In this document: positions 22,048 through 30,058 of the stretch, in pieces | Position numbering within the stretch: the stretch's first letter is position 1 | How the letters are laid out: each line of letters begins with the position of its first letter | Assembly (NCBI RefSeq): GCF_017565705.1 | Contig: NZ_JAGDYL010000021.1 | Span: 1 to 39,915 of the forward strand | Length of the DNA: 39,915 bases | Direction of reading: 5' to 3' | From: Leucobacter ruminantium | Lineage (GTDB): Bacteria; Actinomycetota; Actinomycetes; Actinomycetales; Microbacteriaceae | Made by a program: the position numbers and the translations under genes | Notes under the pieces: model-generated | The model's input: only the letters and a program-made list of their open reading frames with translations | Database searches by the model: none | Told to the model about the DNA's origin: nothing

Positions 22048-23511
22048 CTACGAGCGCAGCGCGAAACCGATGCGGTCGACGGCCTCGCGGGCGGCGTCCG
22101 TGTCGTCGACCTCGACGACGTGCCAGCCGTCCTCGAGGTACTGCAGCAGGAAGTGCTCGCTCGCGAGGTAGACCGGCTTGCCGCGCGAGATCGACCGGCT
22201 GGCGCTGAAGGTGACCTGGTCGACGCGCTCGACGAACTTGGGGTGGCGGCCCGAGGCGATCATGAGGAAGCACACGGCCTTGGCGCCGTCGGTGATGTCC
22301 ATGAAACCGCCGCAGCCAACAGCCCTGCCGCCGAGCAGCGAGACGTTGATGTCGCCCGAGGGATCGACCTGCCCTGTCCCCATGAAGGTGATGTCGACGC
22401 CGCCGCCGTTGTAGAAGTCCATCTGCTGCGGGTGGCCGATGATCGCCTGGGGGTGGATCGCCGCGCCGAAGTCGACGATGCCGAGAGGGATCCCTCCGTA
22501 GGTGCCCGACTCGACGGTGAGGTGCACCTGGTCGAGCTTGCCGGTGCGAGAGAGGGCGCGTCCGATGGTGTCGGCCGGGATGCCGGTACCGACGTTGATG
22601 ACGTCTCCGGTCTTCACGAGCTGCACGCCGCGCATGCCGACGGCGACGCGGTTCTCGTCCATCTCCTGCGCCTCGAAGGCCCGTCCCACATTCTCGGGGG
22701 TGACGTAGCCCGAGAGCAGATCGTCGCTGAAGCTCGGGAAGGAGTGCGTCTGACGGTGGAAGCGCTCCGGGTCGCTCGTGACGACGGCGTAGTCGACGAG
22801 CGGCGCGGGGACCGTGACGTCGCGGGCGCGGATCTCGCCCGGCTCCACGACCGCCTTGACCTGGGCGATCACGATGCCGCCGCTGTTGTGCACGGCCTGC
22901 GCGATGGCGAGCGCGTCGAGCCCCGACACCTCCTCGCGGTGGGTGAGGTTGCCGTTGCGGTCGATCACGGCACCTCGGATGATCGCGACGTCGAGGGAGA
23001 AGGGCTTGTAGCGGAGGTACTCCTCGCCGTCGAGCTCGATGAGCTCCACGTACTCGTCGGGAGCGATGCTCGCGCGCGCCGAGTCGTTGAAGCGGCCGCC
23101 GTCGACCCGGGGGTCGACGTAGGTGCCGATGCCGACGGTCGAGAGCTGGCCGGGCCGCTTCGCCGCGATCGTGCGGTAGAGCGTGGAGAGCTGTCCCTGC
23201 GGCAGGCAGACGCACTCGGCGCGATCCTGCCCGAGCAGCTCGCCCATCTTCGGTGTGAGCCCCCAGTGCGAGCCGATCACGCGCTTCACAAGACCCTCGT
23301 GCGCGAGGCGCGACATGCCCGCCTCGCGGTCCGACTGGCCCGCGGCCTGCACCCAGGTCAGCTGCCGCGGCGAGCCGGTCTCGAGGAACGACTCCTCGAT
23401 CTTCGCGAGCACCTCGTCGGCGACGCCCATCATGGTCATGCCGTCGCTCACGCAGGTCGCACCGTCGCGGATGAGGCCGACCGCCTCCTCCGCGGTGATG
23501 ATGCGGGTCAC
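22048..23511 (-). CDS. Acetate/3-ketoacid CoA-transferase (fused subunits)
   Basis: The 487-residue protein fuses the alpha-like half (ITAEEAVGLIRDGATCVSDGMTMMG at the start) and the beta-like half of family I CoA-transferases. The catalytic glutamate is near residue 333 in VESGTYGG, which forms the glutamyl-CoA thioester. MGTGQVDPSGDINVSLLGG and GGGVDITFMG further support the family, close to YdiF/propionate CoA-transferases. It would move CoA between acetyl- or succinyl-CoA and a 3-keto acid. GTG at 23511 overlaps the SDR stop (GTGA), which fixes the start and implies translational coupling. Upstream open frame to 23931 is SDR shadow. Confidence 0.9.
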   Translation of the reverse strand: MTRIITAEEAVGLIRDGATCVSDGMTMMGVADEVLAKIEESFLETGSPRQLTWVQAAGQSDREAGMSRLAHEGLVKRVIGSHWGLTPKMGELLGQDRAECVCLPQGQLSTLYRTIAAKRPGQLSTVGIGTYVDPRVDGGRFNDSARASIAPDEYVELIELDGEEYLRYKPFSLDVAIIRGAVIDRNGNLTHREEVSGLDALAIAQAVHNSGGIVIAQVKAVVEPGEIRARDVTVPAPLVDYAVVTSDPERFHRQTHSFPSFSDDLLSGYVTPENVGRAFEAQEMDENRVAVGMRGVQLVKTGDVINVGTGIPADTIGRALSRTGKLDQVHLTVESGTYGGIPLGIVDFGAAIHPQAIIGHPQQMDFYNGGGVDITFMGTGQVDPSGDINVSLLGGRAVGCGGFMDITDGAKAVCFLMIASGRHPKFVERVDQVTFSASRSISRGKPVYLASEHFLLQYLEDGWHVVEVDDTDAAREAVDRIGFALRS

Positions 23512-24248
23512 AGCTTGTACCCCCCGCCGATGTTGATGACCTCGCCCGTGACGTACGAGGAGTCGTCGGAGGAGAGGAAGGCGACGACGTTCGCCACGTC
23601 CTCGGGCTGGCCCGCGCGCTGCATGGGGATCTTCTCGAGCTGCGCCGCGAACAGGTGCTCGGGCATGCCCCGCGTCATGTCGGTCTCGATGAAGCCGGGG
23701 CACACCGCGTTCGCGGTCACGCCGGAGCGGGCCAGCTCCTTCGAGATGGAACGGGTGAGGCCCACCACGCCGGCCTTCGCCGCAGCGTAGTTCGTCTGGC
23801 CGATGTTGCCCATCCACGAGGCCGAGGAGACGTTGACGATGCGGCCGTAGCCGTTCGCGCGCATGTGCGTGCCGACGGCGCGGCAGGTGTAGAAGACGGC
23901 GGAGAGGTCGACGGAGATCACCGCGTCCCACTCGTCATCGGTCATCTTCCACAGCATCGCGTCGCGGTTGATGCCCGCGTTGTTCACGAGGATGTCGATC
24001 CTCCCCGCCCGCTCGACGATGTCGGCGATCGCGGCGTCGACCGCCGGGCGATCGGAGACGTCCAGGCGCATCCCGAAGCTCTCGTTGCCGGCCTCAACCG
24101 CAACCGCCTCGGCCGCCTCGAGGTTCATGTCGATCACGGCGACGCGGGCGCCGCGCTCCGCGAGGCGCAGCGCGATCCCTCGCCCGATGCCGCGCGCGGC
24201 ACCCGTCACCACCGCGACCCGGTTCTCCAACGGCCTAGCCTCCGACAT
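23508..24248 (-). CDS. SDR-family 3-ketoacyl-CoA/ACP reductase or hydroxyacid dehydrogenase
   Basis: A 246-residue classical short-chain dehydrogenase. The cofactor motif TGAARGIG is at 15-22, NNAG at 89-92, and the catalytic Ser141/142, Tyr154 and Lys158 are all present. INRDAMLWKMTDDEWDAV resembles FabG and PhaB. Asp40 at the end of the second strand (VAVID) suggests NAD+ preference, which would suit an oxidising 3-hydroxyacid dehydrogenase. ATG at 24248 has AAGGAG upstream. It overlaps the LacI gene end by 14 nt. In this operon it could oxidise a 3-hydroxy acid or hydroxyacyl-CoA to the keto form for the CoA-transferase and thiolase. Confidence 0.88.
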   Translation of the reverse strand: MSEARPLENRVAVVTGAARGIGRGIALRLAERGARVAVIDMNLEAAEAVAVEAGNESFGMRLDVSDRPAVDAAIADIVERAGRIDILVNNAGINRDAMLWKMTDDEWDAVISVDLSAVFYTCRAVGTHMRANGYGRIVNVSSASWMGNIGQTNYAAAKAGVVGLTRSISKELARSGVTANAVCPGFIETDMTRGMPEHLFAAQLEKIPMQRAGQPEDVANVVAFLSSDDSSYVTGEVINIGGGYKL

Positions 24249-25290
24249 GTGCGTTCTCCTTTCCGATGCCGCATCCGCAGCTCTTCCCGATGTACAGACG
24301 GTGCTCGCAGAGCACCTCGCGGCGAGGACCCTGCGGGTGCGATCGCCGCTCGGTGACGCACTCCACCGCCTCGGCCGCGATGGCGCTGCGGGGCTGCACC
24401 ATCGTGGTGAGGTCCACGAAGGGCGTGCGCGCGCCGGCGAGGCCGTCGAAGCCCGTGACGAGCAGGTCCTCGGGCACGCGCACCCCCGCGCGGGCGAACT
24501 CGTCGATGAGTCCGAGCGCGATCGCGTCGGTGCCGCAGATCACGGCCTCGGGCAGTTCGTCGAGGCCGAGCAGGTGCTTCGCGGCCCGAGCCCCGTCGGC
24601 CTGGTTCAGCCCGCCCGTGATGTTCCACTCGCGCCGCAGGGTGATCCCGTGCCGTTCCAGCGAGCGGCGGAAGCCGTCGCGCCGTCCCTTCGACGCCGAC
24701 GACGAGACGGGGCCCGCCACCAGCGCGACGCGCTCCACGCCGTGCCCCAGCACGTGATCGGTGATCTGGGCGCCCGCGAGCGCGTCGTCGATGCCCACGA
24801 AGTCGGCGTCGACCCGGCCCATGCGCCGCGAGATCTGCACGAGCGGGATGCCCGCAGGGCGCAGCCGGCGCAGCACCTCTGCGTGGCCGAACTGCATCGC
24901 CGTGAGCAGCACGCCGCTCACATCGTGCCCGATCATGGCCTCGATCACCGCCGCGACGGCCTCGGGCTCGTCGCGGGTGTGGCTCAGGAAGACCTCGTAG
25001 CCGCGGTCGCGGGCCGCGTCGGTCACCGAGATCGCGAGCTCCGAGTAGAAGGGGTTCCCCACATCTGCCAGTACGAGGCCGAGCACCGGCCTCTTGCCGC
25101 GCGCAGCCTCGAGATCGGGGCGCGCGACGCCGTGCTCGTCTGCGGCGGCGAGGATGCGCCGACGCAGCGCCTCCGAGACCCCGGGGCGACCGCGCAGCGC
25201 GTACGAGACCGCGGCCGGGGTGACGCCCAGCATCCGCGCCAGCTCGGCCGCGGACATGCCCGCCCGCCGACTCTGAGACGTCTCGTTCAT
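24235..25290 (-). CDS. LacI-family transcriptional regulator
   Basis: A 351-residue regulator with an N-terminal helix-turn-helix (about residues 12-60, AAELARMLGVTPAAVSYALRGRPGVS) and a periplasmic-binding-protein-like sensor domain (VLGLVLADVGNPFYSELA onward). The C-terminus is unusual in having a cysteine cluster, CEHRLYIGKSCGCG. It is the first gene of the SDR-CoA-transferase-thiolase operon and overlaps the SDR start, so it probably regulates its own operon. The repeats at 25382-25399 are its best candidate operator. The ligand is presumably the acid or an intermediate of this pathway. Start at 25290 has a weak GGTGAG ribosome-binding site. Confidence 0.9.
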   Translation of the reverse strand: MNETSQSRRAGMSAAELARMLGVTPAAVSYALRGRPGVSEALRRRILAAADEHGVARPDLEAARGKRPVLGLVLADVGNPFYSELAISVTDAARDRGYEVFLSHTRDEPEAVAAVIEAMIGHDVSGVLLTAMQFGHAEVLRRLRPAGIPLVQISRRMGRVDADFVGIDDALAGAQITDHVLGHGVERVALVAGPVSSSASKGRRDGFRRSLERHGITLRREWNITGGLNQADGARAAKHLLGLDELPEAVICGTDAIALGLIDEFARAGVRVPEDLLVTGFDGLAGARTPFVDLTTMVQPRSAIAAEAVECVTERRSHPQGPRREVLCEHRLYIGKSCGCGIGKENAHVGG

Positions 25291-25380
25291 CTGTTAGCTC
25301 ACCATCGCGCCGTGCCGGGGCCTGCACCGCGAAGGGGGCGGCGCCGGGATCGAATAGTCCTAGACTCCGCCACGGGCAGG

Positions 25381-25400
25381 GCGTTAAGCAACGTTAAGCG
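25381..25400. promoter_or_regulatory. Candidate LacI operator, CGTTAAGC repeats
   Basis: CGTTAAGC occurs at 25382-25389 and 25392-25399, centred on near-palindromic CAACGTTA. It is AT-rich within a GC-rich 186-bp gap, about 95 nt upstream of the LacI start. The CG-centred shape fits actinobacterial LacI operators. Confidence 0.5.
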
Positions 25401-25476
25401 TTCGCCCCGGCGCCGGCCGGCGAGCGGAGTCCCACCGCCGGCCCGGCGAGCGGAGCACCCCGGCGCGAGGCCGCGC

Positions 25477-26268
25477 TCAGGCGAGCAGCGCGCGGTCGTC
25501 GAGCTGGGCGCCCTTGATCTTCGCGAACTCCTCGAGAAGACCGGCGACCGTGAGCTTGCGCTTCTCCTCGGCCGAGGCCTCGAAGACGATGTTGCCCTCG
25601 TGCATCATGATGAGCCGGTTGCCGAGACGCAGCGCCTGCTCCATGTTGTGCGTCACCATGAGGGTCGTGAGCCCGCCCTGGGAGACGATGCGATCGGTGA
25701 GCTCGGTGACGAGCGCGGCGCGCTGCGGATCGAGCGCGGCCGTGTGCTCGTCGAGCAGCAGGATGCTGGGGTGCGTGAAGCCCGCCATCAGCAGCGAGAG
25801 CGCCTGGCGCTGACCGCCCGAGAGCAGGCCGACCTTCGCGGTGAGGCGGTTCTCGAGGCCCAGCTCGAGCGACTTGAGCTCCTCGCGGAAGCGCTCCCGC
25901 TGCGGCTTCGTCAAAGCGAGGCCGAGGCCGCGCGGCTTGCCGCGGCGCAGCGCGAGGGCGAGGTTCTGCTCGATGGTGAGGCTCGGCGCCGTGCCGGCCA
26001 TCGGGTCCTGGAACACGCGGCCGATGTACTTCGCGCGCTGGAACTCCCTGAGCCGGTTCACGCGGGTGCCGTCGATCTCGATCGAGCCGCGGTCGACGGT
26101 GTAGCGGCCCGAGATCGCGTTGAGCAGCGTCGACTTGCCCGCGCCGTTCGAGCCGATCACGGTGACGAAGTCGCCCTCCTGCATCCGCAGGCTGAGGCCC
26201 GTGAGCGCGCGGCGCTCGTTGACGGTTCCGGCGAAGAAGGTCTTCTCGATGCGGTCGATGTTGAGCAT
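25477..26268 (-). CDS. ABC transporter ATP-binding protein (TrpXYZ-type system)
   Basis: A 263-residue ATPase with Walker A GSNGAGKST (39-47), signature LLSGGQRQ (148-155), Walker B ILLLDE (169-174) and switch histidine in VTHNMEQAL. It powers the permease encoded directly upstream, which ends 4 nt before this start. The family pairs with ABC_sub_bind lipoproteins, like the TrpX/Y/Z tryptophan or tyrosine importers of Firmicutes. It is the last gene of the operon and faces the LacI operon promoter region. Confidence 0.92.
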   Translation of the reverse strand: MLNIDRIEKTFFAGTVNERRALTGLSLRMQEGDFVTVIGSNGAGKSTLLNAISGRYTVDRGSIEIDGTRVNRLREFQRAKYIGRVFQDPMAGTAPSLTIEQNLALALRRGKPRGLGLALTKPQRERFREELKSLELGLENRLTAKVGLLSGGQRQALSLLMAGFTHPSILLLDEHTAALDPQRAALVTELTDRIVSQGGLTTLMVTHNMEQALRLGNRLIMMHEGNIVFEASAEEKRKLTVAGLLEEFAKIKGAQLDDRALLA

Positions 26269-26272
26269 GCGG

Positions 26273-27265
26273 CTACCTCCCGGCGCTCTCTGCAGCGGGC
26301 TCGGCTTCCTCGGGGGTGGCGTCGTCGTAGAGCGAGGGATCCCTGCCCTCCGGATCCCTCACCTTGCCCCCGCGATCCTTCCACGCCGGAACGCGCTTCA
26401 GGAAGCCCCAGCGCGGCAGCAGCAGCGCTGCCACCACGAGCACGGCCGTGATGAGCTTCATGTCGTTGGGGTCGAGGCCCACCTGCAGCGCGAAGAAGAT
26501 GATCATGCGGTAGAGCACGGCGCCGAAGACGGCGGCGAAGCTCGCGATCCAGATGAAGCGCTGGCCCAGGATCGCCTGGCCGATGATGACCGAGGCGAGT
26601 CCGACGAGGATGAGGCCGATGCCCATGCTGATGTCGGCGAAGCCCTGGTACTGGGCGACGAGCGCGCCGCAGAGCGCGACGAGGCCGTTCGACAGGGCGA
26701 GCGTGAGGATCTTCGTGCCGTCGGTGCTGACGCCGAAGCTCGCGATCATGGGGCCGTTGTCGCCCGTGGCCTGAATGGCGAGGCCGAGGTTCGTGGACAG
26801 GAACCAGTCGACCAGCAGCTTCACGACCATCACACCGGCGAAGATGATGAGCATGCTCAGCCAGGTCTTCGAGATGTCGGCCTCGGCGAGCGGGGTGAAG
26901 ACCGTGTCTGCGCGCAGCAGCGGCAGATTCGACGTGCCGCTCGAGCCGGGTTTGGTCGTGCCCATGATGCGCAGGTTGATCGACCACAGCGCGATCATGG
27001 TGAGGATGCCCGCGAGCAGCCCGTCGATCCGGCCCTTCGTGTGGAGCACGCCGGTGACGGCACCCGCGACGAGGCCTGCGGCGCCGCCCGCGAGGGTCGC
27101 GAGCACGGGGTTGTGCCCGAGCGTGATCAGCGCCGCCGCGGTCGCCGCACCCGTGGTGAAGCTGCCGTCCACCGTGAGGTCTGGGAAGTTCAGCACCCGG
27201 AAGGTCAGGTAGACCCCGAGTGCCATGACCCCGTAGATGAGGCCGAGCTCGAGCGCACCGATCAT
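26273..27265 (-). CDS. ABC transporter permease (TrpXYZ-type system)
   Basis: A 330-residue permease with about eight to nine membrane helices. GVYLTFRVLNFPDLTVDGSFTTGAA at the N-terminus is the family hallmark, related to branched-chain amino-acid permeases. The last 60 residues are a charged cytoplasmic tail with DPEGRDPSLYDDATPEEAEPAAESAG, rich in acidic residues and unusual in length. It forms the membrane channel with the ATPase downstream. A strong hairpin separates it from the binding-protein gene, which would lower its expression relative to the lipoprotein. Confidence 0.9.
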   Translation of the reverse strand: MIGALELGLIYGVMALGVYLTFRVLNFPDLTVDGSFTTGAATAAALITLGHNPVLATLAGGAAGLVAGAVTGVLHTKGRIDGLLAGILTMIALWSINLRIMGTTKPGSSGTSNLPLLRADTVFTPLAEADISKTWLSMLIIFAGVMVVKLLVDWFLSTNLGLAIQATGDNGPMIASFGVSTDGTKILTLALSNGLVALCGALVAQYQGFADISMGIGLILVGLASVIIGQAILGQRFIWIASFAAVFGAVLYRMIIFFALQVGLDPNDMKLITAVLVVAALLLPRWGFLKRVPAWKDRGGKVRDPEGRDPSLYDDATPEEAEPAAESAGR

Positions 27266-27294
27266 GCCGTGATCCTATTCCTTATCGTGCGATG

Positions 27295-27333
27295 CGTCGA
27301 AGCGGGCGGCCGCGATGGCCGCCCGCCTCGACG
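27295..27333 (-). terminator. Intercistronic hairpin between binding protein and permease
   Basis: The arms 27295-27311 and 27317-27333 pair over 17 positions with one mismatch around a 5-nt loop. No T-run follows. In binding-protein operons such hairpins stabilise the upstream message or act as partial terminators, so that more lipoprotein than permease is made. Confidence 0.7.
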
Positions 27334-27383
27334 CCGCGATGTTCCGCCGGACCGGGCTCGCGACCGGTTCGGCGAGCGAACGC

Positions 27384-28394
27384 CTACTCGACGACGTCGG
27401 CGCCCTCGGTGACCGAGTCGGGCAGGGTGACGCCCATGCGCTCGGCGGCCGCGGGGTTGACGGTGTTGGCGAGGGTCTTCGCGAACTCGACGGGCATCTC
27501 GGCGGGGTCGGCGCCGTCCTTCAGGATCTTGACCGCCATCTCGCCGGTCTGCTTGCCGAGCGCCTTGTAGTCGATGCCGAGCGTCGCGATCGCGCCGCCC
27601 TCGACGGTGCCCGCCTCGGCGGCGATCACGGGGATCTTCTTCTCCTCGGCGACCTGCACGAGCGCGGCGACGCCGGTCACGACCATGTTGTCGGTCGGCA
27701 CGTAGATGGCGTCGACGTCGCCGAGGGCCTCGGTGGCCTGCGCGATGTCGTTCGCGGTGGTGACGGTCTGGGTGACGATCTCGATGCCCATGCCGTCGGC
27801 GACCTCGGTCGCGTTCTTCACCTGCACCTCGGAGTTCACCTCGCCCGACGCGTAGACGATTCCGACCTTCTTGGCGTCGGGCACGAGCTCCTTGATGAGG
27901 TCGAACTGGCCCTGCAGAGCATCCTCGGGAACCGCATCGCTCGTGCCGGTGACGTTGCCGCCCGGCTTCTCGTTCGACTCGACGAGCTCGGCCTCGACCG
28001 CGTCGGTGACGGCGGTGAAGAGCACCGGCTTGTCGGTGATCGCCTGCGCGGCGGCCTGGGCCGACGGGGTCGCCACGGCGAGCACGAGGTCGAGGTCGGA
28101 GGTCGAGAAGTTCTGCGCGATGGTCACCGCGTTCTGCTGCTCGCCCTGCGCGTTCTCGAGTTCGAACTCGACGTCGAGCCCGGCCTCCTCGAAAGCCTCC
28201 TGGAAGCCCTCGGTCGCCGCGTCGAGCGCGGGGTGCGGAGCGAACTGGCTGATGCCGACCTTCAGGGTCTCACCGGAGGCATCGTCGCCGCCCGAGCTGT
28301 CTGCTCCGCCCGAGCACGCGGTCAGCGTGAGCGCGGCGGCTGCGGTGATGCTCGCGAGCGCGAGGGCACGGCGGCGGAAGGGGGTCTGTCGCAT
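27384..28394 (-). CDS. ABC transporter substrate-binding lipoprotein
   Basis: The 336-residue protein has a basic N-terminus, a hydrophobic signal segment and the lipobox LTAC, with Cys27 as the lipidation site. A Ser/Gly/Asp-rich linker follows. The mature domain (VGISQFAPHPALDAATEGFQEAF, then DLVLAVATPSAQAA, GIVYASGEVNSEVQ, IYVPTDNMV) is the ABC_sub_bind fold. TrpX-type members bind aromatic amino acids; the ligand here is not proven. It leads the operon with the permease and ATPase. A 95-nt leader with a complex hairpin precedes the ATG at 28394. Confidence 0.92.
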   Translation of the reverse strand: MRQTPFRRRALALASITAAAALTLTACSGGADSSGGDDASGETLKVGISQFAPHPALDAATEGFQEAFEEAGLDVEFELENAQGEQQNAVTIAQNFSTSDLDLVLAVATPSAQAAAQAITDKPVLFTAVTDAVEAELVESNEKPGGNVTGTSDAVPEDALQGQFDLIKELVPDAKKVGIVYASGEVNSEVQVKNATEVADGMGIEIVTQTVTTANDIAQATEALGDVDAIYVPTDNMVVTGVAALVQVAEEKKIPVIAAEAGTVEGGAIATLGIDYKALGKQTGEMAVKILKDGADPAEMPVEFAKTLANTVNPAAAERMGVTLPDSVTEGADVVE

Positions 28395-28422
28395 GGGTAT
28401 CTGGTCCTTCAGACGATGGGTG

Positions 28423-28464
28423 CGGAGCGGCCGTCACGGCGCAGTTCTGCGCAAGACCGCTCCG
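28423..28464 (-). promoter_or_regulatory. Structured leader of the ABC transporter operon
   Basis: An outer stem pairs 28423-28430 with 28457-28464, and an inner stem pairs 28439-28444 with 28447-28452. TATGCT directly upstream on the minus strand (plus-strand AGCATA at 28465-28470) could be the -10 box, in which case the stem would start near the 5' end. This may be a regulatory leader or an mRNA-stabilising hairpin. It matches no riboswitch I know. Confidence 0.5.
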
Positions 28465-28588
28465 AGCATAGTAATGGGCGCGGCGCGGATTCGCGCCACA
28501 GCTGGAGAGTTCGTGACCGAGCCGTTGCCTCGGCGCCCCCGGATTGTGGAGGATGCGTGCAGGCGAGGCGGGCGGGATCCCTCGCCCC

Positions 28589-29143
28589 CTACGCCGCCTG
28601 ACCGAACTCGCCGGTCGCCACGATGATCGCGCGGGCGATCACCGCGTCGCGCATCATGAAGCCCATGACCGCGGGCGTCGCCTGCGGGTCGACCTCGATG
28701 CGCTCGACGTCGAGCGCGTGCACCACGAACCAGTAGTGGTGCACGCCGGTGCCCTCCGGCGGCGCGGCGCCGGTGAACGCCGGCTCGCGCTTCTCGTTCG
28801 GCATCGTGATCGCGCCCGCGGGCAATGCGGCCGAGCCGAGGGCTCCCGCCCCGGCAGGCAGTTCGGTGACCGAGAGGGGGATGTTCGCGACGGCCCAGTG
28901 CCAGAAACCCGAGCCGGTCGGAGCGTCGGGGTCGAAGCAGGTGACCGCGAAGCTCTTCGTCTCCGCGGGGAAGCCCGACCAGCTGAGCTGCGGAGAGCGG
29001 TTCGCGCCGCCCGCGCTCTCGGCATAGAGCTCGGCGGGGAGCGGTTCGCCGTCCTGGATGTCGGCGCTCGTCAGAGTGAACTCCGCCACCTCCCGCATGC
29101 CCGCGTACGGATCGATCCTGCCGTGGCTCGGATGCTGCGTCAT
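28589..29143 (-). CDS. YbhB/YbcL-type PEBP (Raf-kinase-inhibitor-like) protein
   Basis: A 184-residue soluble protein of the phosphatidylethanolamine-binding family. The ligand-pocket motifs are CFDPDAPTGSGFWHWAVANIP and, later, GVHHYWFVVHALD, with SPQLSWSGFP before them. Bacterial members have poorly known roles, from protein inhibition to lipid or nucleotide binding. ATG at 29143 has GGAGAA 3 nt upstream; the long upstream extension of the frame is shadow of the regulator gene. It is divergent from the GntR regulator at 29258, which makes it that regulator's nearest candidate target. Confidence 0.92.
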   Translation of the reverse strand: MTQHPSHGRIDPYAGMREVAEFTLTSADIQDGEPLPAELYAESAGGANRSPQLSWSGFPAETKSFAVTCFDPDAPTGSGFWHWAVANIPLSVTELPAGAGALGSAALPAGAITMPNEKREPAFTGAAPPEGTGVHHYWFVVHALDVERIEVDPQATPAVMGFMMRDAVIARAIIVATGEFGQAA

Positions 29144-29204
29144 CGTTCTCCTTCTCCTTCGAAGTCGGGCCGGTGATCCCTCAAGCCTAGACGGTTCGCC
29201 TCGA

Positions 29205-29210
29205 TATACT
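29205..29210 (+). promoter_or_regulatory. -10 box for the GntR gene
   Basis: TATACT is a near-consensus -10 hexamer about 48 nt upstream of the start codon. No good -35 is visible at 17 bp, so activation or an extended promoter is possible. Confidence 0.45.
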
Positions 29211-29257
29211 GGGGCGGAATCGGGCGGCACCGCGCCCGAGGAAGTGCGAGGTGGACC

Positions 29258-30040
29258 TTGGCCGGGACGACAGGATCCGAGCGGGCGCGCACGACCCTCG
29301 CCTTCCTCCGTCGCAAGATCACCACGGGGGAATGGCCGGTCGGCAGCCGCATCCCGATCGAGCCCGAACTCGCCGAGCAGACGGGCGTCGGGCGCTCGAC
29401 CGTGCGCGAGGCCGTGCGATCCCTCGCCAGCATGGGCATGCTCGAGACCCTGCCCGGCCGCGGCACCTTCGTGCGCTCGGCGGCGCCGACGAGCACACTG
29501 CTCAACGAGTTCCTGAACGACTTCACGCTCGAGGAGATCCTCAGCTACCGCCGCGCGCTCGAGATCGAGGCCGCCCAGCAGGCCGCGCTGCACCGCTCGG
29601 AAGACGACGTGATCGCCCTCGAGGAGGCGGCAGCCGAGGAGATCGGCTGCACCCGCTGCCCCGTGCTGGGCCTCGCCGAGGGGCAGGACAACTCGGCGTT
29701 CGACAGCAAGTTCCACCGCCTCGTCTTCGACGCGGCGAAGAACCGCCTGCTCGCCTCGCTCTACGCCGGCATCAACGATCAGCTGCGCACCCCCGAGCAC
29801 CGGGGGCGCCTCGCCAACGTGGCCACGGGCCATGAGATGGAGAGGGATCACGCGCGCGTGCTCGACGCGATCCGCCGTCGCGACTTCATCGACGCCGTGC
29901 ACGCGATGGTCGATCACGTCGACCACGACGTCGTCATCGTCAACGATCAGCACGAGGTGGTGCCACCGCTCGTGCGCACGCCCGAGCAGCAGCAGCGCAT
30001 CGATCAGGCCCGCGAGGCGGAGGACGCGCGGATCGGCTGA
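29258..30040 (+). CDS. GntR/FadR-family transcriptional regulator
   Basis: A 260-residue regulator. The N-terminal winged helix (about 10-75) contains IPIEPELAEQTGVGRSTVREAVRSL and GRGTFV. The C-terminal FCD domain has the metal/ligand-binding pattern: RRALEIEAAQQAA, FHRLVFDAAKNRLL and the late histidines HEMERDH and MVDHVDHDV. FadR-type members typically sense organic acids. The start is TTG at 29258 with AGGTGG upstream; no ATG fits the frame better. It is divergent from the PEBP gene and convergent with the TipA-like gene. CxxC (CTRC near residue 131) is unusual for the family. Confidence 0.9.
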   Translation: MAGTTGSERARTTLAFLRRKITTGEWPVGSRIPIEPELAEQTGVGRSTVREAVRSLASMGMLETLPGRGTFVRSAAPTSTLLNEFLNDFTLEEILSYRRALEIEAAQQAALHRSEDDVIALEEAAAEEIGCTRCPVLGLAEGQDNSAFDSKFHRLVFDAAKNRLLASLYAGINDQLRTPEHRGRLANVATGHEMERDHARVLDAIRRRDFIDAVHAMVDHVDHDVVIVNDQHEVVPPLVRTPEQQQRIDQAREAEDARIG

Positions 30041-30058
30041 TACCGCCCGTCCGGCCCC

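Noticed and set aside
28423..28464. ABC operon leader considered as a T-box or known riboswitch
   Set aside because: I see no T-box core motif or other riboswitch consensus, only a nested hairpin.
29251..29835. Alternative plus-strand frame starting GTG at 29251 next to the GntR start
   Set aside because: Its product is an Arg-rich shadow; the TTG frame at 29258 carries the winged helix and FCD domain.
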